Part shown: positions 45,389 through 56,029 of the stretch, one piece after another
Layout: every line of letters starts with the position of its first letter
Position numbering within the stretch: the first letter of the stretch is position 1
NCBI GenBank assembly: GCA_003554965.1
Contig: PWHR01000041.1
Location: 62,001-126,000, forward strand
Reading direction: 5' to 3'
Source: Thermoplasmata archaeon
GTDB taxonomy: Archaea > Thermoplasmatota > Thermoplasmata > Halarchaeoplasmatales > Halarchaeoplasmataceae
DNA length: 64,000 nucleotides
Notes under the pieces: model-generated
Database searches by the model: none
What the model was told of the DNA's origin: nothing
The model's input: the letters and a program-made list of their open reading frames with translations, nothing else
Translations under genes and position numbers: made by a program

Positions 45389-45419
45389 CGATCAGTTTTT
45401 ATATGCTGGGCGTTAAACG

Positions 45420-46181
45420 ATGATCTCAGTAAAAAATCTCACCAAGTACTATGGAGAAAAAGCTGCAGTCAAAGACCTCAGTTTTGAAGTGAAAGAAGGT
45501 GAGATCTACGGGCTTTTAGGTCCGAACGGCAGCGGAAAGACCACCACGATGAGGATCCTCAGCGGTATCATCGAACCTTCAAGTGGTAGAGCTGAAGTAC
45601 AGGGCCTGAACGTGAAAGAACATCCCGTCGAAGTGAAGAAGAAAGTAGGTTTCATACCGGAAAACCCGAAGACGTTCGAAAGTCTTACCACCATAGAGCT
45701 CTTCAACCTGATCGGCAGTATAAGAGGGATCGAAGAGAAGAAACTCAGAAAAAAATTAAACCGCCTGGTCAAAGCTTTCGAATTGGAAGAGTACATGAAC
45801 CAGTACGTTGGTTCACTGAGTTTTGGCACCAAACAAAAAGTTTCGATAATTTCGGCCATCCTACACGATCCTGAAGTCATCATAATTGACGAAGCCATGA
45901 ACGGGCTCGATCCAAAGATGGCGAAGATATTCAGAGAGATACTTTTCAACTTAAAAAATAAGGGTAAATCGATGATCTTTTCAACGCACGTTTTACCTCT
46001 TGCGGAGATGGTCTGTGATAGAGTCGGGATGATAGCAGGAGGGCAACTGATAACTGAAGGTACCGTGGAAGATCTGAAGGAGAAGTCGCACGAGAAAGAT
46101 TTAGAAGACGTCTTCCTAAAACTCACCAAGAGCGAGACCGAAGTCAGTCGAGTGGTCAACGCCTTAAGAGGTTCTATGTAG
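45420..46181 (+). CDS. ABC transporter ATP-binding protein
   Basis: 253 residues. Walker A GPNGSGKT at 34-41, Walker B VIIIDEAMNGLD, and the switch His in STHVLPLAE. The signature motif reads LSFGTKQK rather than LSGGQ, as in ABC-2 type exporters of the CcmA/drug-antibiotic group. The next gene, its permease, starts at the base following the stop. Substrate unknown. Confidence 0.95.
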   Translation: MISVKNLTKYYGEKAAVKDLSFEVKEGEIYGLLGPNGSGKTTTMRILSGIIEPSSGRAEVQGLNVKEHPVEVKKKVGFIPENPKTFESLTTIELFNLIGSIRGIEEKKLRKKLNRLVKAFELEEYMNQYVGSLSFGTKQKVSIISAILHDPEVIIIDEAMNGLDPKMAKIFREILFNLKNKGKSMIFSTHVLPLAEMVCDRVGMIAGGQLITEGTVEDLKEKSHEKDLEDVFLKLTKSETEVSRVVNALRGSM

Positions 46182-47675
46182 ATGATTCAAAAGAAAGACC
46201 TGAAGATCGTGATGGTCCTCTACCGAGAACTGCAGTACCGTGCAGCTGAAAAAGATCCATCTATAGAGGGAGAGGAAGAGCTGAAAAAAAAGATAAAGGA
46301 AGCCAGCAACGTGAAGAAAAAGATGTTGAAACAATCGCTTTTGTTCCTTCCTTTTGGATTGATGCTTTCAACACCCATGTTCGCGGCCGACGAAGAAGGT
46401 ATAATAGCGGCGGTCATGACTTCTGTGGCTGTAGTGCCTTTCGTTTTTGCCCTTTACAACACCGTGGCCCAGTGTGCTCAGTTAGATTCTCTAGGAGTCT
46501 TCGAACCTTTGAAAAGTCTTCCGATAGATGTCCGTTCAAAACAGTTGAGCCTTCTACTGTCGATCGATCTCATACCACTCTTCTCTTTCGCTCTGCCCGC
46601 TGTCATCTATTTACTGATCTTTCATCCACTCAACGGTATTTTGGCCGCGCTGTGGGTATTAACAGGTTTCTTGATCGGCCACACGCTTGGGTTCGTCGTC
46701 TATTCAGAATTCGGCTTCAAACTCGGCAGCGGAGGAAGCTCCGACCTTCTCAAAACCGTTTTGAAAGTTGCTGGTCTGATAGCCTTCATGGGTCTGTTTT
46801 TCGCATGGAATTTCCTCCAAGATGTCCTAATAGCTAGGGCAGATATGCTTCTCAGATATTCCGTTGTGTATCCTCTCTCAGCTGGGGCCATATTCGACCC
46901 TGTACAAAATTTCATCACCCTAATACTCCATCTGGCTTTGATCATCCCTCTCTACCTCTACGTTGTGAACCGAGTTTGGAAAAGACTGCTTAAGAAGAAA
47001 GAAGTCTCGATAAGGAAGAAAAAGTCTCAGTATCATGTGTCTTCGAAGAGCGCTGTCCGTTCACTACTTATGAAAGACCTAAAGATGCTGTTCAGGAGGA
47101 CCAGTTCATTGGTCGGTTTCCTGATACCGATCCTTATAATACTGCCTCAGGTAGTCATGTCTGTTCAAGATGACGGATTGACCCTACTGCAAACGAGTGC
47201 TTTTATCTTCCTTTTAGCTGCTTTCGGCATCATGGCCCTAGAATCGATACTCTCTGTGGATTCAAACTCTATAGATTTTCTGAAAACCCTTCCTCTGAAA
47301 AAGAAGACGTACGTGGAGAGCAAGGTACTTTCTCTCTCCATAATACCCATCGCGGTGAGCCTAGTATTGGTGGGTTTGGGCACTTACTTCGACCCGATAA
47401 CGTTGATAACCATCCCTTACGCGTTCCTTCTCCCGCTGATCTCATCCTCTATAGTCCTTTCTTATCTCTTCAGCTACGAAGATGAAAAGATCGGTATACC
47501 GGACTTCAGCTTCGTCAACGACTTCTTGAAATTCATCTTGCTGATGATCCTAGTAGGGATCGCTTTCGGCGCCATCGCTCTACCCTTGTTCACTCTTCCG
47601 ATCCTTTATGGAGTCCCGTTGAGCTATCTGATCGCGTGCTTAGTACTCTTTTACCTCTACCTGAGAAGGAATTGA
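46182..47675 (+). CDS. ABC-2 type transporter permease
   Basis: 497 residues with about 12 hydrophobic segments in two halves separated by a charged loop (KRLLKKKEVSIRKKKSQ, about residue 270). It starts directly at the base after the ATPase stop. The size and layout suit a permease that dimerises with two copies of the ATPase. I recognise no substrate-specific motif. Confidence 0.85.
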   Translation: MIQKKDLKIVMVLYRELQYRAAEKDPSIEGEEELKKKIKEASNVKKKMLKQSLLFLPFGLMLSTPMFAADEEGIIAAVMTSVAVVPFVFALYNTVAQCAQLDSLGVFEPLKSLPIDVRSKQLSLLLSIDLIPLFSFALPAVIYLLIFHPLNGILAALWVLTGFLIGHTLGFVVYSEFGFKLGSGGSSDLLKTVLKVAGLIAFMGLFFAWNFLQDVLIARADMLLRYSVVYPLSAGAIFDPVQNFITLILHLALIIPLYLYVVNRVWKRLLKKKEVSIRKKKSQYHVSSKSAVRSLLMKDLKMLFRRTSSLVGFLIPILIILPQVVMSVQDDGLTLLQTSAFIFLLAAFGIMALESILSVDSNSIDFLKTLPLKKKTYVESKVLSLSIIPIAVSLVLVGLGTYFDPITLITIPYAFLLPLISSSIVLSYLFSYEDEKIGIPDFSFVNDFLKFILLMILVGIAFGAIALPLFTLPILYGVPLSYLIACLVLFYLYLRRN

Positions 47676-47724
47676 GATAAAAAGGACCGAAAAACTATTT
47701 TGTAATGCCGAGATACCTAACAAG

Positions 47725-48297
47725 ATGGCGCATTTCATTGTATTGGAAGGAATAGATGGTTCTGGTAAATCCAGCATCGCAGATTTCATAGCCGATATTT
47801 ACGAAGAGGTTCACACCACACGGGAGCCCTCCAATTCTGAACCAGGAGAGCTCGCCAAGAAGATCAGCAGTGAAAATACTTCACCATATTTCGACCTTTT
47901 TCTGTATTTAGCGGACCGGGTCGAGCACACCGAGAAGATAAAGGAAAAATTGGATGAGGAAATAAACGTTGTCTGTGACAGGTACTGGGGTTCAACGGCA
48001 GCCTACCAGTCCGCCTATGAAGAAATCGAACTAGATTATACCGTTGATATACAGGAACCTTTTTTGCTAGAACCTTCCTTGACGATCTTACTGGATATAG
48101 ATCCCAAAACATCACTTAAAAGGATATCGAACAGGACATACAAAAGCAAATACGAACGGTTGAGTTTTCTCAAAAGAGTGAGGGAAAATTATCTCACCCT
48201 AGCAGAGAGAAAGAATTGGACGGTGATCGACGCCGAAGCCGAACTTTCTAAGGTAAAAGAACGAGTCAAAAGAGAATTAGAAGAGTTGAAAATTTAA
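47725..48297 (+). CDS. tmk: Thymidylate kinase
   Basis: 190 residues, the family size. P-loop GIDGSGKS at 9-16, TTREPSNSEPG (the dTMP-kinase REP motif) and CDRYWGSTAAYQS (DR(Y/F) substrate motif) are present. A lid with several Arg/Lys is near SNRTYKSKYERL. It phosphorylates dTMP to dTDP. No clear ribosome site. Confidence 0.93.
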   Translation: MAHFIVLEGIDGSGKSSIADFIADIYEEVHTTREPSNSEPGELAKKISSENTSPYFDLFLYLADRVEHTEKIKEKLDEEINVVCDRYWGSTAAYQSAYEEIELDYTVDIQEPFLLEPSLTILLDIDPKTSLKRISNRTYKSKYERLSFLKRVRENYLTLAERKNWTVIDAEAELSKVKERVKRELEELKI

Positions 48298-48346
48298 AAG
48301 AAAAGGGTTTTTTGGAAAGATCTTCGATAGAGCGGGATATCTTAGT

Positions 48347-50017
48347 TTACATTCCGCCCATACCAGGAGGCATTCCGCCCATTCCGCCGCCGGGCATTCC
48401 GCCAGCGCCGCCGGGTGGACCTCCAGCTTCGTCGCCGCCTCCACCTTTGGAAGCGACTACGTCGTCGATCCTCAAGATCATGTTTGCAACCTCTGTAGCG
48501 CTCTCTATCGCCTGTGTCTTTACTCTCAACGGTTCAACGACCTTGGATTCCACCATATCTGATACGTCGCCGCTGATTATCTCTATCCCGTGGTTCTTCA
48601 GTTTCTCTTTTTCATGTGCAGTGTTCAGTTCCATCAAAACGTCTATTCCGTCGATACCTGCGTTCTCTGCTAATGTTCTCGGTATGATATCTAAAGCATC
48701 GGCGAAAGCCTCAACGGCCAGTTGTTCTCTGCCTTCGATGGTGCCTGCATAACTTTTGAGCCTATTGCTCAATTCTATCTCGATCGCTCCACCGCCTGGG
48801 AGTATTGCACCGTCTTCAGTAGCTACAGCAACCACTTTCAACGCATCGTGCACCGCTCTTTCTAGCTCGTCTACGACATGTTCCGTTCCGCCTCTCAGCA
48901 GCAATGAAACGGCCTTGCCTTCTTCAGCATCTTCAACGAAAGTCATATGGCTGTCACCGACCATCTTTTCTCTAACGTAACCGGCTTTACCGAGGTCATC
49001 AGATTCCAGATCGGAGAGGTTCGTCACTATGTTTCCACCTGTCGCTCTGGCGAGTTTCTTCATATCAGATTTCTTGACTCTCCTTATCGAGAAGATGCCT
49101 TCTTTGGCTAAGTAGTGCTGAGCTAGATCGTCTATGCCTTTCTGACATAGGAGCACGTTAGCGCCTGAATCTTTCACTTGCTGAACCATCTCTCTTATCG
49201 ATTCTTCCTCTTTATTCACGAACTGCTCTAGTTGATCAGGATCGGTGATCTCTATCTCCGCATCCACTTCAGTTTCCTTTATCTCAAGGGCGGAGTTCAA
49301 CAGAGCTATCTTTGCATCTTCGACTTCAGTAGGCATGTTTTCGTGCAGTCTCTCTTTGTCTAGAAGTACTCCGTTGATCAATTCAGTGTTTTCTACTGCG
49401 GCTCCAGCTTTCTTCTCCACTTTGACATTATCTATGTCAACAGTGTAGGAACCGTCTTCTTTCTGGGCTACATGTCTGACTGCCTTGACTGCTAGTTCAG
49501 CCAATCTCTCCTTTTCACCTTCGATAGCTTTGCCGGTCATAGCGGTCATCGCTATCTCTCTAAGTTTCTCTTCGTCCTCTATATCGAGTTCTATCTTGCT
49601 ATCCTCTAAGATCTCTCTAGCCTTCATCGAAGCCAATCTAAAGCCTTTAGCTATGACGCTTGGATGAACATTCTGCTCTATGAGATTTTCAGCGTGTTTC
49701 AAAAATTCTCCCGCTAAAACTACAACAGTGGTGGTCCCATCCCCACATTCATCATCTTGACTTTCGGCCATCTCGACCGCCATCTTTGCGGCGGGATGTT
49801 CTATATCTATCTCATCAAGGATGGTCGCACCATCGTTGGTGATCACCACATCACCCAAGCTATCCACTAACATCTTGTCCATTCCTTTTGGTCCCAACGT
49901 AGTCCTTACCGCATCAGCCACAGCTTTGGCCGCTGCGATATTGTTCTTCTGTGCGTCTCTTCCTCTTTCTCTTTCCGTGTCTTCTTTCAAAAGCAATATC
50001 GGTTGATTTCCCATCAT
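48347..50017 (-). CDS. Thermosome (group II chaperonin) subunit
   Basis: 556 residues. Group II chaperonin signatures: [43 protein letters not shown] (ATP site) and [10 protein letters not shown]. The C-terminus is a Gly/Met-rich tail pointing into the cavity. It forms the double-ring ATP-driven protein-folding cage. Two ATG codons (50017, 50014) follow AAGGTG. Only one subunit gene is in this window; others may exist elsewhere. Confidence 0.97.
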   Translation of the reverse strand: MMGNQPILLLKEDTERERGRDAQKNNIAAAKAVADAVRTTLGPKGMDKMLVDSLGDVVITNDGATILDEIDIEHPAAKMAVEMAESQDDECGDGTTTVVVLAGEFLKHAENLIEQNVHPSVIAKGFRLASMKAREILEDSKIELDIEDEEKLREIAMTAMTGKAIEGEKERLAELAVKAVRHVAQKEDGSYTVDIDNVKVEKKAGAAVENTELINGVLLDKERLHENMPTEVEDAKIALLNSALEIKETEVDAEIEITDPDQLEQFVNKEEESIREMVQQVKDSGANVLLCQKGIDDLAQHYLAKEGIFSIRRVKKSDMKKLARATGGNIVTNLSDLESDDLGKAGYVREKMVGDSHMTFVEDAEEGKAVSLLLRGGTEHVVDELERAVHDALKVVAVATEDGAILPGGGAIEIELSNRLKSYAGTIEGREQLAVEAFADALDIIPRTLAENAGIDGIDVLMELNTAHEKEKLKNHGIEIISGDVSDMVESKVVEPLRVKTQAIESATEVANMILRIDDVVASKGGGGDEAGGPPGGAGGMPGGGMGGMPPGMGGM

Positions 50018-50056
50018 GTTCGTTCACCTTTTGACGGTTCTCAGAAAATTGAGGTT

Positions 50057-50066
50057 CTATATAAAG
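50057..50066 (-). promoter_or_regulatory. TATA box of the thermosome gene
   Basis: On the minus strand CTTTATATAG is centred about 44 bases before the start codon, giving a leader of about 18 bases that includes AAGGTG. It is the clearest TATA box in the window and fits a strongly expressed gene. Confidence 0.65.
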
Positions 50067-50249
50067 ATTTTCACTGATGGGCTCTGTAGAATACCTTTGT
50101 TTTAGCCGATCTAAAGTTATAACAATCATTTTTTACGAAGGTCAACTAGATGTTTTTCTGCTAAATTACCAATTATTTCTCCTAATTAGGAGCTTTTCTA
50201 CTGAGCCCACTGATGGGAGATCCATCTTAGAAAAAGAAAGAATGGTTTT

Positions 50250-51203
50250 TCAAACTTCAATATCGATATCCAACTTTTCGACCAGTTCCTTGTACCTGTT
50301 CCGGACGGTGACCTCCGTTACCGCTGCCACATCTGCCACTTCTCTCTGAGTCCTCCGCTCGTCACCGTTGATAGAAGCTATGTAGATTGACGCTGCGGCC
50401 AAGCCAGTAGGCCCCTTTCCTGAGATGAGTTCTTTTTCTTCTGCCTGGTCGATGATGTTACCAGCTATCTTTTTAACCTTGCCGCTCAGATCTAACTCAC
50501 TGCAGAACCGACTGAGATATTCCTGGGGCTTAGTAGGTTTTAACTTCAATATCAATTCCCTGCTCAAAAATCGGTAAGTCCTACCTATCTCTTTTCTGTC
50601 TGAAGATGTCGCGTCTGCGATCTCGTCAAGAGTCCTAGGGACTCCTGCTTTCCTACATGCTGCATAAAGGGAAGCGGCCACAACACTATTTATACTCCTT
50701 CCTCTGATCAGATTTTTCTTGACCGCTTTTCTGTAAACTACCGCCGCGGTCTCTCTGATATTCTTCGGTAAGCCCATGGTGGAGGCCATCCTATCCATCT
50801 CTGTCAAAGCATAAGCTAGATTTCTTTCAGTCGCGTCTGAAACTCTGATCCTTCTCTGCCATTTCCTCAGCCTATATATCTGAGCCTTCTTCTTGCTGGG
50901 GATAGCTCTTCCATAGGAATCCCTATTGGATGAATCGATGCCCGTTGAAAGACCTTTATCGTGTACCATCTCAGTCATGGGAGCCCCGGTTCTAGCTCTA
51001 CTCTCCTCCTGCTTCATGTCGAAAGCCCGCCATTCCGGTCCCTCGTCTATATATTGATTATCGATAACCAATCCGCAGTCCTCGCATATCAGTTCGCCTC
51101 TGTCGTAGTCCTGGGCGAGGTGCCTACTGCTGCATTCAGGACATTCGGTTATCTTTTCAACTGAGCTTGATGCTTCCTCCTCTATCTTTATATCATCATC
51201 CAT
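50250..51203 (-). CDS. tfb: Transcription initiation factor TFB
   Basis: 317 residues. The N-terminal zinc ribbon has Cys21/24 and Cys40/43. The B-finger region ([18 protein letters not shown]) and two cyclin-like repeats follow; the last ends in a helix-turn-helix that reads the BRE. It recruits RNA polymerase to TBP-bound promoters. It lies immediately after gar1, a pairing common in archaea. Confidence 0.97.
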   Translation of the reverse strand: MDDDIKIEEEASSSVEKITECPECSSRHLAQDYDRGELICEDCGLVIDNQYIDEGPEWRAFDMKQEESRARTGAPMTEMVHDKGLSTGIDSSNRDSYGRAIPSKKKAQIYRLRKWQRRIRVSDATERNLAYALTEMDRMASTMGLPKNIRETAAVVYRKAVKKNLIRGRSINSVVAASLYAACRKAGVPRTLDEIADATSSDRKEIGRTYRFLSRELILKLKPTKPQEYLSRFCSELDLSGKVKKIAGNIIDQAEEKELISGKGPTGLAAASIYIASINGDERRTQREVADVAAVTEVTVRNRYKELVEKLDIDIEV

Positions 51204-51437
51204 CTATATCTCCTCCGCATAGATCGGCTCGTTTGAAATAGAGATCCTTCTATGAGGTTCAAAATGGGTTTTTATCTCCAAAAAAGGGTCATCGACCGGC
51301 CCGAATATCCATGTAACTTTTCCGATATTTTTCTTCCTTTTATCCATGATCTTCGTTCCTACTTCTAAAGGGGTTGAAAACCGCCCGATTATATCTCCCT
51401 CACTCGTTATGCGTACTACCTCTCCTCTATTTTTCAA
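51204..51437 (-). CDS. gar1: H/ACA RNA-protein component Gar1
   Basis: 77 residues of the archaeal Gar1 family: DIIGRFSTPLEVGTKIMDKRKKNIGKV-type core, followed by IFGPVDDPFLEIK. Gar1 is part of the guide-RNA pseudouridylation complex. The start is TTG 51437, six bases after GGAGGT. A TATA-like TTTAAATATA on the minus strand near 51495-51505 is the probable promoter of gar1-tfb. Confidence 0.93.
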   Translation of the reverse strand: MKNRGEVVRITSEGDIIGRFSTPLEVGTKIMDKRKKNIGKVTWIFGPVDDPFLEIKTHFEPHRRISISNEPIYAEEI

Positions 51438-51540
51438 AAGGGGACCTCCTAATATATCGGTATCTAAACCTTAAAAGTGTAGCAACAGTTGATATATTTA
51501 AACCTTTCGTAAAACTTTATTAGTGATTGTCACAACCACT

Positions 51541-52461
51541 TCAGAATAGATAAAGCAGCGGATTTCCGATCAAAAACGAGATCAAAAAGCCGATCGAGAT
51601 CGGTGCTATAAATGGTATCTTTGGAGTGGTCCAAACAATTTCTCTACCGTGAGACCTCAAAGATTTGAGCTTCTCTTCTGAACTCGAACGTGGAAAGAGT
51701 TCGGTCTTCAATTTCCCGTTCTCGTAATACTCCATGGGCCACACGAAAGAATCCTCTATCTCTTCGACACTCTTTTTAAAACCAAAGAACATCCTAGGAA
51801 AATCTAGATCCCTCTTATAGAGATTTATCAAGAGATAACCGATAGGAAGAACTAAAACGACCAGAGAGGCATTCAGTAAAATGACCAAAGTGAAGGGAAA
51901 TAGGGTCTGCATCAAAGGTATTAGTTCAGAAGCTAGTGCCGTCCTGGTCAGTCCAGGTATCTGAGGATAGAAAGGTACTAGCACAGCCAATGTTATCACA
52001 GCTTTAGCATCCGCCCCACCGTAAAGGATGTATAAGAAGTATAGAAGGAAAGCGAACAACATCATACCGGGTATCATCGCTAAAGTCCAGAAAATCATCG
52101 ATCCTCCCAAAACGAACACCATATAAACAAAAACTATCACCGGGATCAATAACCATAACAGGACCTTGAAATTCAATCCGTCTTTCGAATATACAGGAGG
52201 CCTTTCAACGAAAGCCTCAGAAAAAATTATCCCTATGGGTATGAATATCAAAAAATGCGTCCAAAATATTTCGTTTCCCAGCCAAAATTTTCTAATTAAA
52301 AGCTCAGTGAAAAGGATGAGGATACCGACGGAACCCATTATTATCCAAAGTTTATTGGGAACTCGCCTCGTCTTCAGATCTTTGATAGAAGCAACTGATA
52401 AAAATCCTATCCCGACAAGTAGTCTCGCGATAGAAAAATACCAGAGTTCCATGGTATCCAC
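51541..52461 (-). CDS. Archaeal prepilin/preflagellin peptidase (A24 family)
   Basis: 306 residues, multi-pass membrane. The catalytic aspartates of the A24 family are recognisable: D28 in SIKDLKTRRVPN and D151 in GGADAKAVI. The protease removes class III signal peptides from type IV pilin-like or archaellin proteins. No pilin or archaellum gene is in the window. The start is ATG 52461 or ATG 52452. It lies nine bases downstream of the beta-CASP nuclease gene on the same strand. Confidence 0.88.
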   Translation of the reverse strand: MDTMELWYFSIARLLVGIGFLSVASIKDLKTRRVPNKLWIIMGSVGILILFTELLIRKFWLGNEIFWTHFLIFIPIGIIFSEAFVERPPVYSKDGLNFKVLLWLLIPVIVFVYMVFVLGGSMIFWTLAMIPGMMLFAFLLYFLYILYGGADAKAVITLAVLVPFYPQIPGLTRTALASELIPLMQTLFPFTLVILLNASLVVLVLPIGYLLINLYKRDLDFPRMFFGFKKSVEEIEDSFVWPMEYYENGKLKTELFPRSSSEEKLKSLRSHGREIVWTTPKIPFIAPISIGFLISFLIGNPLLYLF

Positions 52462-52470
52462 TTTTTATGC

Positions 52471-53694
52471 TCAGATCTCCAGTTCTTGTCCCTCTTCGGG
52501 AGTGTAAACATCGAACTCCGAAAGATCTTCAGCCAATTCTTCTCTCCTCTCACCATGGCAGAGCACGATATTTTCTGGATCACAACCTTTTGCGAACTCC
52601 ACTAGTTCGTCGTGGCCAGCATGAGCGGAGAAATCATATTTCTCAACATCACATGAAACAGGTAATGTAGCCCCTTTATCTCTGATCATCCCGTTTTCTA
52701 ACAACCTATCCCCGTTGGTCCCTTCTACCTGGTAACCGGTCAATAATATTGAACTGTTGGGGTCTTTCCTTATGTCCCTCAAATATTCCAAAACAGGTCC
52801 TCCTTCCACCATGCCGCTGGTGGTCACGATGACCTCGGCATTTTTTGCCTGTTTTCTCGTAGAAGGGGATCTTACTTCATTGGCGTTTTCCATAGCTCTC
52901 TGCAAGGCTTTAGGTGAACGTAAAAACCCTTCGTGATTCAAGTATATCCTGCTGACTGTTCTTCCCATCCCATCATACCATACATCATAGTTTCCATCGT
53001 CTAAAACCATCAGTATCTCTTGGGTCCGTCCTACTGCGAATACAGGCACAATCACTTGACCTCCTGCATCGAGTGTTTCGTCTATTTTATCTAGGAACTT
53101 TTTCTCCGTCTCTTTCCTGTCATCGTGATTTTCTCCACTGTAAGTGGATTCCATTATCAGATTATCACACTCGACCGGATGAGTCCCCCAAAGCAAACGC
53201 GTATTTTTGGTATTTATATCTCCTGTGAACAATGTGGTCTCTTCTCCTTTGAGTTCGAACATGCCAGACCCGGGTATGTGGCCTGCCGAGTGAACTTCGA
53301 TCTCCATACCTCCTATATCCCTTTTCGAGTTATAACCGACCAGGTCGAAGGCGGCTTTAGTATTTTTTATATCTATCTTTTCGTAATGTTTTGGGTATCC
53401 TTCTATATCGGCTATTTTCAAACTGTCGTAGAGCAGAAGTTCTGATACCTCTACGGTAGGATGAGTAGCTAGGATTGGGATATCGTTCTGCCTCAAAAGA
53501 GAGGGGATCATCCCGCAGTGATCTAGATGAGAATGGCTAAGGAATCCCATATCTACCAATGGAGCTCTCATGGGATATTGGGGAGGATCATCAGGCAACA
53601 TCCCGTGATCGAATATCAGCGAAAAGTCGTCGTATTGCATAACCAACGAAAGTGGACCTACGTTTGATGCGCTGCCGAGAAAATTCAATTTCAT
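52471..53694 (-). CDS. Beta-CASP metallo-beta-lactamase RNA nuclease (CPSF-like)
   Basis: 407 residues. The metal motif H54-S-H56-L-D58-H59 lies in the MBL fold, with GDINTKN and a terminal CHGE; the beta-CASP insertion (VPVFAVGRTQEILMVL) marks an RNA-processing enzyme of the CPSF73/Ysh1/RNase J group. It lacks N-terminal KH domains, so it is the short aCPSF-type form. Candidate for RNA 3'-end processing or decay. Confidence 0.92.
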   Translation of the reverse strand: MKLNFLGSASNVGPLSLVMQYDDFSLIFDHGMLPDDPPQYPMRAPLVDMGFLSHSHLDHCGMIPSLLRQNDIPILATHPTVEVSELLLYDSLKIADIEGYPKHYEKIDIKNTKAAFDLVGYNSKRDIGGMEIEVHSAGHIPGSGMFELKGEETTLFTGDINTKNTRLLWGTHPVECDNLIMESTYSGENHDDRKETEKKFLDKIDETLDAGGQVIVPVFAVGRTQEILMVLDDGNYDVWYDGMGRTVSRIYLNHEGFLRSPKALQRAMENANEVRSPSTRKQAKNAEVIVTTSGMVEGGPVLEYLRDIRKDPNSSILLTGYQVEGTNGDRLLENGMIRDKGATLPVSCDVEKYDFSAHAGHDELVEFAKGCDPENIVLCHGERREELAEDLSEFDVYTPEEGQELEI

Positions 53695-53843
53695 ATATTT
53701 TCACTTCACATATTAAAGGATAGGTAAGTATTATAAAGGATTTGCCTTTGAGGTCAATTATTCTCTATCACGCCAGCCAAAGGTAGGTACAATAGAGGAT
53801 AAAAAAGAATTAATAGGAAGGGTTCAATGGTTCTTTGATCGGG

Positions 53844-55307
53844 ATGCGCAACCGGATAATCAGAAAACTAGCGGAGAAAAATACGGTGATCACGCCAGAT
53901 GCATTGGAGTATTTGAGCGATGTAGATCATCCTGATTGTCCTGAATCTATACTGGAAAGGCTAGAAAAGGATGAAGATCTCCCTTTTCCGGTTTGTAAAG
54001 ATACTATATCCTGTTTTCTGAACGAGATGATCGAACCATCGGAACTAGAAAAACCAGAAGAGAGGGATCCTCCCGAGAGACTAGATAAAATACCAGAAAA
54101 CAAAATAGATATTTTGAAGGACGTATCAGGAGAATCAACGTGCACCGGAAAAGTGGAAGAATTTCAGAAATACTTTTCTGATAGATATGAACGGCTCAAG
54201 GCAATAGTGGAAAAAAGACGTGACGGAAAAAAGTCACGGCCCATAAGCCGCATATCGAACAGACCGGGTAACGCCACGATAATTGCGATGATCAGAGATC
54301 TATATACTACATCTAGTGGAAACAAGATGTTGACTCTCGAAGACCCCACTGGAGAGATGAGAGGTTTCATTTCTGCGGACAGCGATGCCTTCGAGAAAGA
54401 TCTGCTTGAGGACGAAGTAATATTGGCTAAGGGTGAGGTTTGGGAAAATAACGGTGACTTTGAAGAAACCTTTGCGATCGAGGAGATAAAAAGGCCCGGC
54501 ATACCGAAAATGAACGATCATTCTAGACCAGATTTTTCTGGAAAGATCGCTTTTTTAGGAGATATACACGTAGGGAGTGACACGTTTCTAGAAGACGAAT
54601 GGTCCGATTTCAGATCATGGATAAATTCAGACGAAGGCGCAGCTGAGTATATAGAATATCTTGTTGTGCCAGGTGATCTGATAGACGGGATAGGTATATT
54701 TCCAGATCAAGAAAAGGAACTTAACATTATAGATGTGAACGAACAGTACCGTAGATTGGCCCAGATGTTCAAACAATTGCCCGAAGATATAACCATAATA
54801 ACTATACCTGGCAATCACGACATCGTCAGGAACACAGAACCACAGCCCTGCCTCCCAGAAGATATACAGGAGTTGTTCCCGCCCAATGTTCTGTTCTTCA
54901 GTAATCCGGCACTTCTGGAAATCGAGGGATTGAAAATACTGGCCTATCACGGCAGCAGCATAAATGATCTTTCCGACATGCTCCCTCAGGTGACTAGCGA
55001 GAGACCTGTCACTGCCATGAAAGAGATGATGAAAAGAAGACATCTTGTCCCGGTATATGGTAAAAAGACCTCTATAGCTCCCGAAGAGAAGGACTATATG
55101 GTGATAGATGAGGTCCCCGACATCTTCGTCACAGGTCATATACACAGGACCGAAGTGGAAGATCACCACGGAATAGTGATGATCAATTCTTCCACTTGGC
55201 AGGCACAGACTGAATACCAGAAGATGAGAGATATCAAACCCGATCCGGGAAAAGTAACCATCCTTGAGCCTAATACTAATAAAGTATCTATACGTGATTT
55301 CAGTTGA
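53844..55307 (+). CDS. polB: DNA polymerase D small subunit DP1 (polymerase II small subunit)
   Basis: About 487 residues. An OB-fold domain (about 145-225; LTLEDPTGEMRGFIS) is followed by a calcineurin-like phosphoesterase with all metal motifs: GDIHVGS, PGDLIDG, PGNHD, LAYHG and TGHIHR. DP1 provides 3'-5' exonuclease proofreading and binds DP2 of the euryarchaeal replicative polymerase. The frame opens at TTG 53835, but ATG 53844 is the more likely start. The end overlaps the HD gene by four bases. Confidence 0.93.
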   Translation: MRNRIIRKLAEKNTVITPDALEYLSDVDHPDCPESILERLEKDEDLPFPVCKDTISCFLNEMIEPSELEKPEERDPPERLDKIPENKIDILKDVSGESTCTGKVEEFQKYFSDRYERLKAIVEKRRDGKKSRPISRISNRPGNATIIAMIRDLYTTSSGNKMLTLEDPTGEMRGFISADSDAFEKDLLEDEVILAKGEVWENNGDFEETFAIEEIKRPGIPKMNDHSRPDFSGKIAFLGDIHVGSDTFLEDEWSDFRSWINSDEGAAEYIEYLVVPGDLIDGIGIFPDQEKELNIIDVNEQYRRLAQMFKQLPEDITIITIPGNHDIVRNTEPQPCLPEDIQELFPPNVLFFSNPALLEIEGLKILAYHGSSINDLSDMLPQVTSERPVTAMKEMMKRRHLVPVYGKKTSIAPEEKDYMVIDEVPDIFVTGHIHRTEVEDHHGIVMINSSTWQAQTEYQKMRDIKPDPGKVTILEPNTNKVSIRDFS

Positions 55308-55966
55308 TAAGAGAATACCAAAATATCTGGAAGGAGGCTAAAAAAGAATTATCCACTTCTGCGCACGGCTTAGACCACACCAAGAGAGTTTATGAGCTTT
55401 GTAAAAAAATGGAAGATGAAAATACAAATAGTGATGTCCTATTACCTGCGGCCATACTCCACGACATAGCAAGATATGAGGAAGACAACGACGATACTGG
55501 AGAGGTAGATCATGCGATATTGGGTGCAGATAAAGCCGCGAAGATCCTAAAAGAGACAGGTTTCGAAGATCGACAGATCGACAAAATCAAGCATTGTATA
55601 AAGGCTCACCGCTTTCGTTCCGATGAAGAACCAGTAACTACAGAGGCCAAGATCCTCTCAGACGCTGACAAGCTCGATGCGATTGGAGCTGTCGGAGTTG
55701 CTAGGATGTTCATGTTGGCCGGAGAGTTTCAAGAACACCTTTATCGAGATGTAGATCCTGAAGAGTATGTTGAAGAAAACATGGCTAAGAACGGTAGAGT
55801 GAAGGATATTTCGGAACACTCTCCAAATCTAGAATACGAACTGAAGCTGAAAAAAGTGCCTGATAAGTTGTATACTGAAGAGGCAAAAAAGGTGGGACGT
55901 CAGAGGCTGGATTACATGGATTCTTTTTTTGATAGATTGAAAAAAGAGATCGACGGAAAGATATGA
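55304..55966 (+). CDS. HD-domain phosphohydrolase
   Basis: 220 residues. HD motifs: HGLDHTKRV (His), ILHDIARYE (His-Asp), KHCIKAHRF and LSDADKLDAIG. It resembles the YedJ-type single HD-domain hydrolases acting on nucleotides or other phosphoesters. The start is TTG 55304, overlapping the DP1 stop, so it is co-translated with a replication protein. The substrate is unknown. Confidence 0.9.
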   Translation: MIREYQNIWKEAKKELSTSAHGLDHTKRVYELCKKMEDENTNSDVLLPAAILHDIARYEEDNDDTGEVDHAILGADKAAKILKETGFEDRQIDKIKHCIKAHRFRSDEEPVTTEAKILSDADKLDAIGAVGVARMFMLAGEFQEHLYRDVDPEEYVEENMAKNGRVKDISEHSPNLEYELKLKKVPDKLYTEEAKKVGRQRLDYMDSFFDRLKKEIDGKI

Positions 55967-55989
55967 GTACACTCGATTATAGTCCTAAA

Positions 55990-55998
55990 TTTTATATC
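55990..55998 (+). promoter_or_regulatory. TATA box of the first wHTH-AAA-TPR gene
   Basis: TTTTATATC places transcription start near 56021, just before the GTG/ATG start region; no ribosome site is visible. Confidence 0.5.
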
Positions 55999-56029
55999 AG
56001 GTTAGGAAAGTCAAAGGGCAATCCCATCG

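Noticed and set aside
50097..50249. Non-coding RNA between thermosome and TFB
   Set aside because: The stretch is AT-rich with no stable hairpin series or box C/D or H/ACA elements that I can recognise.
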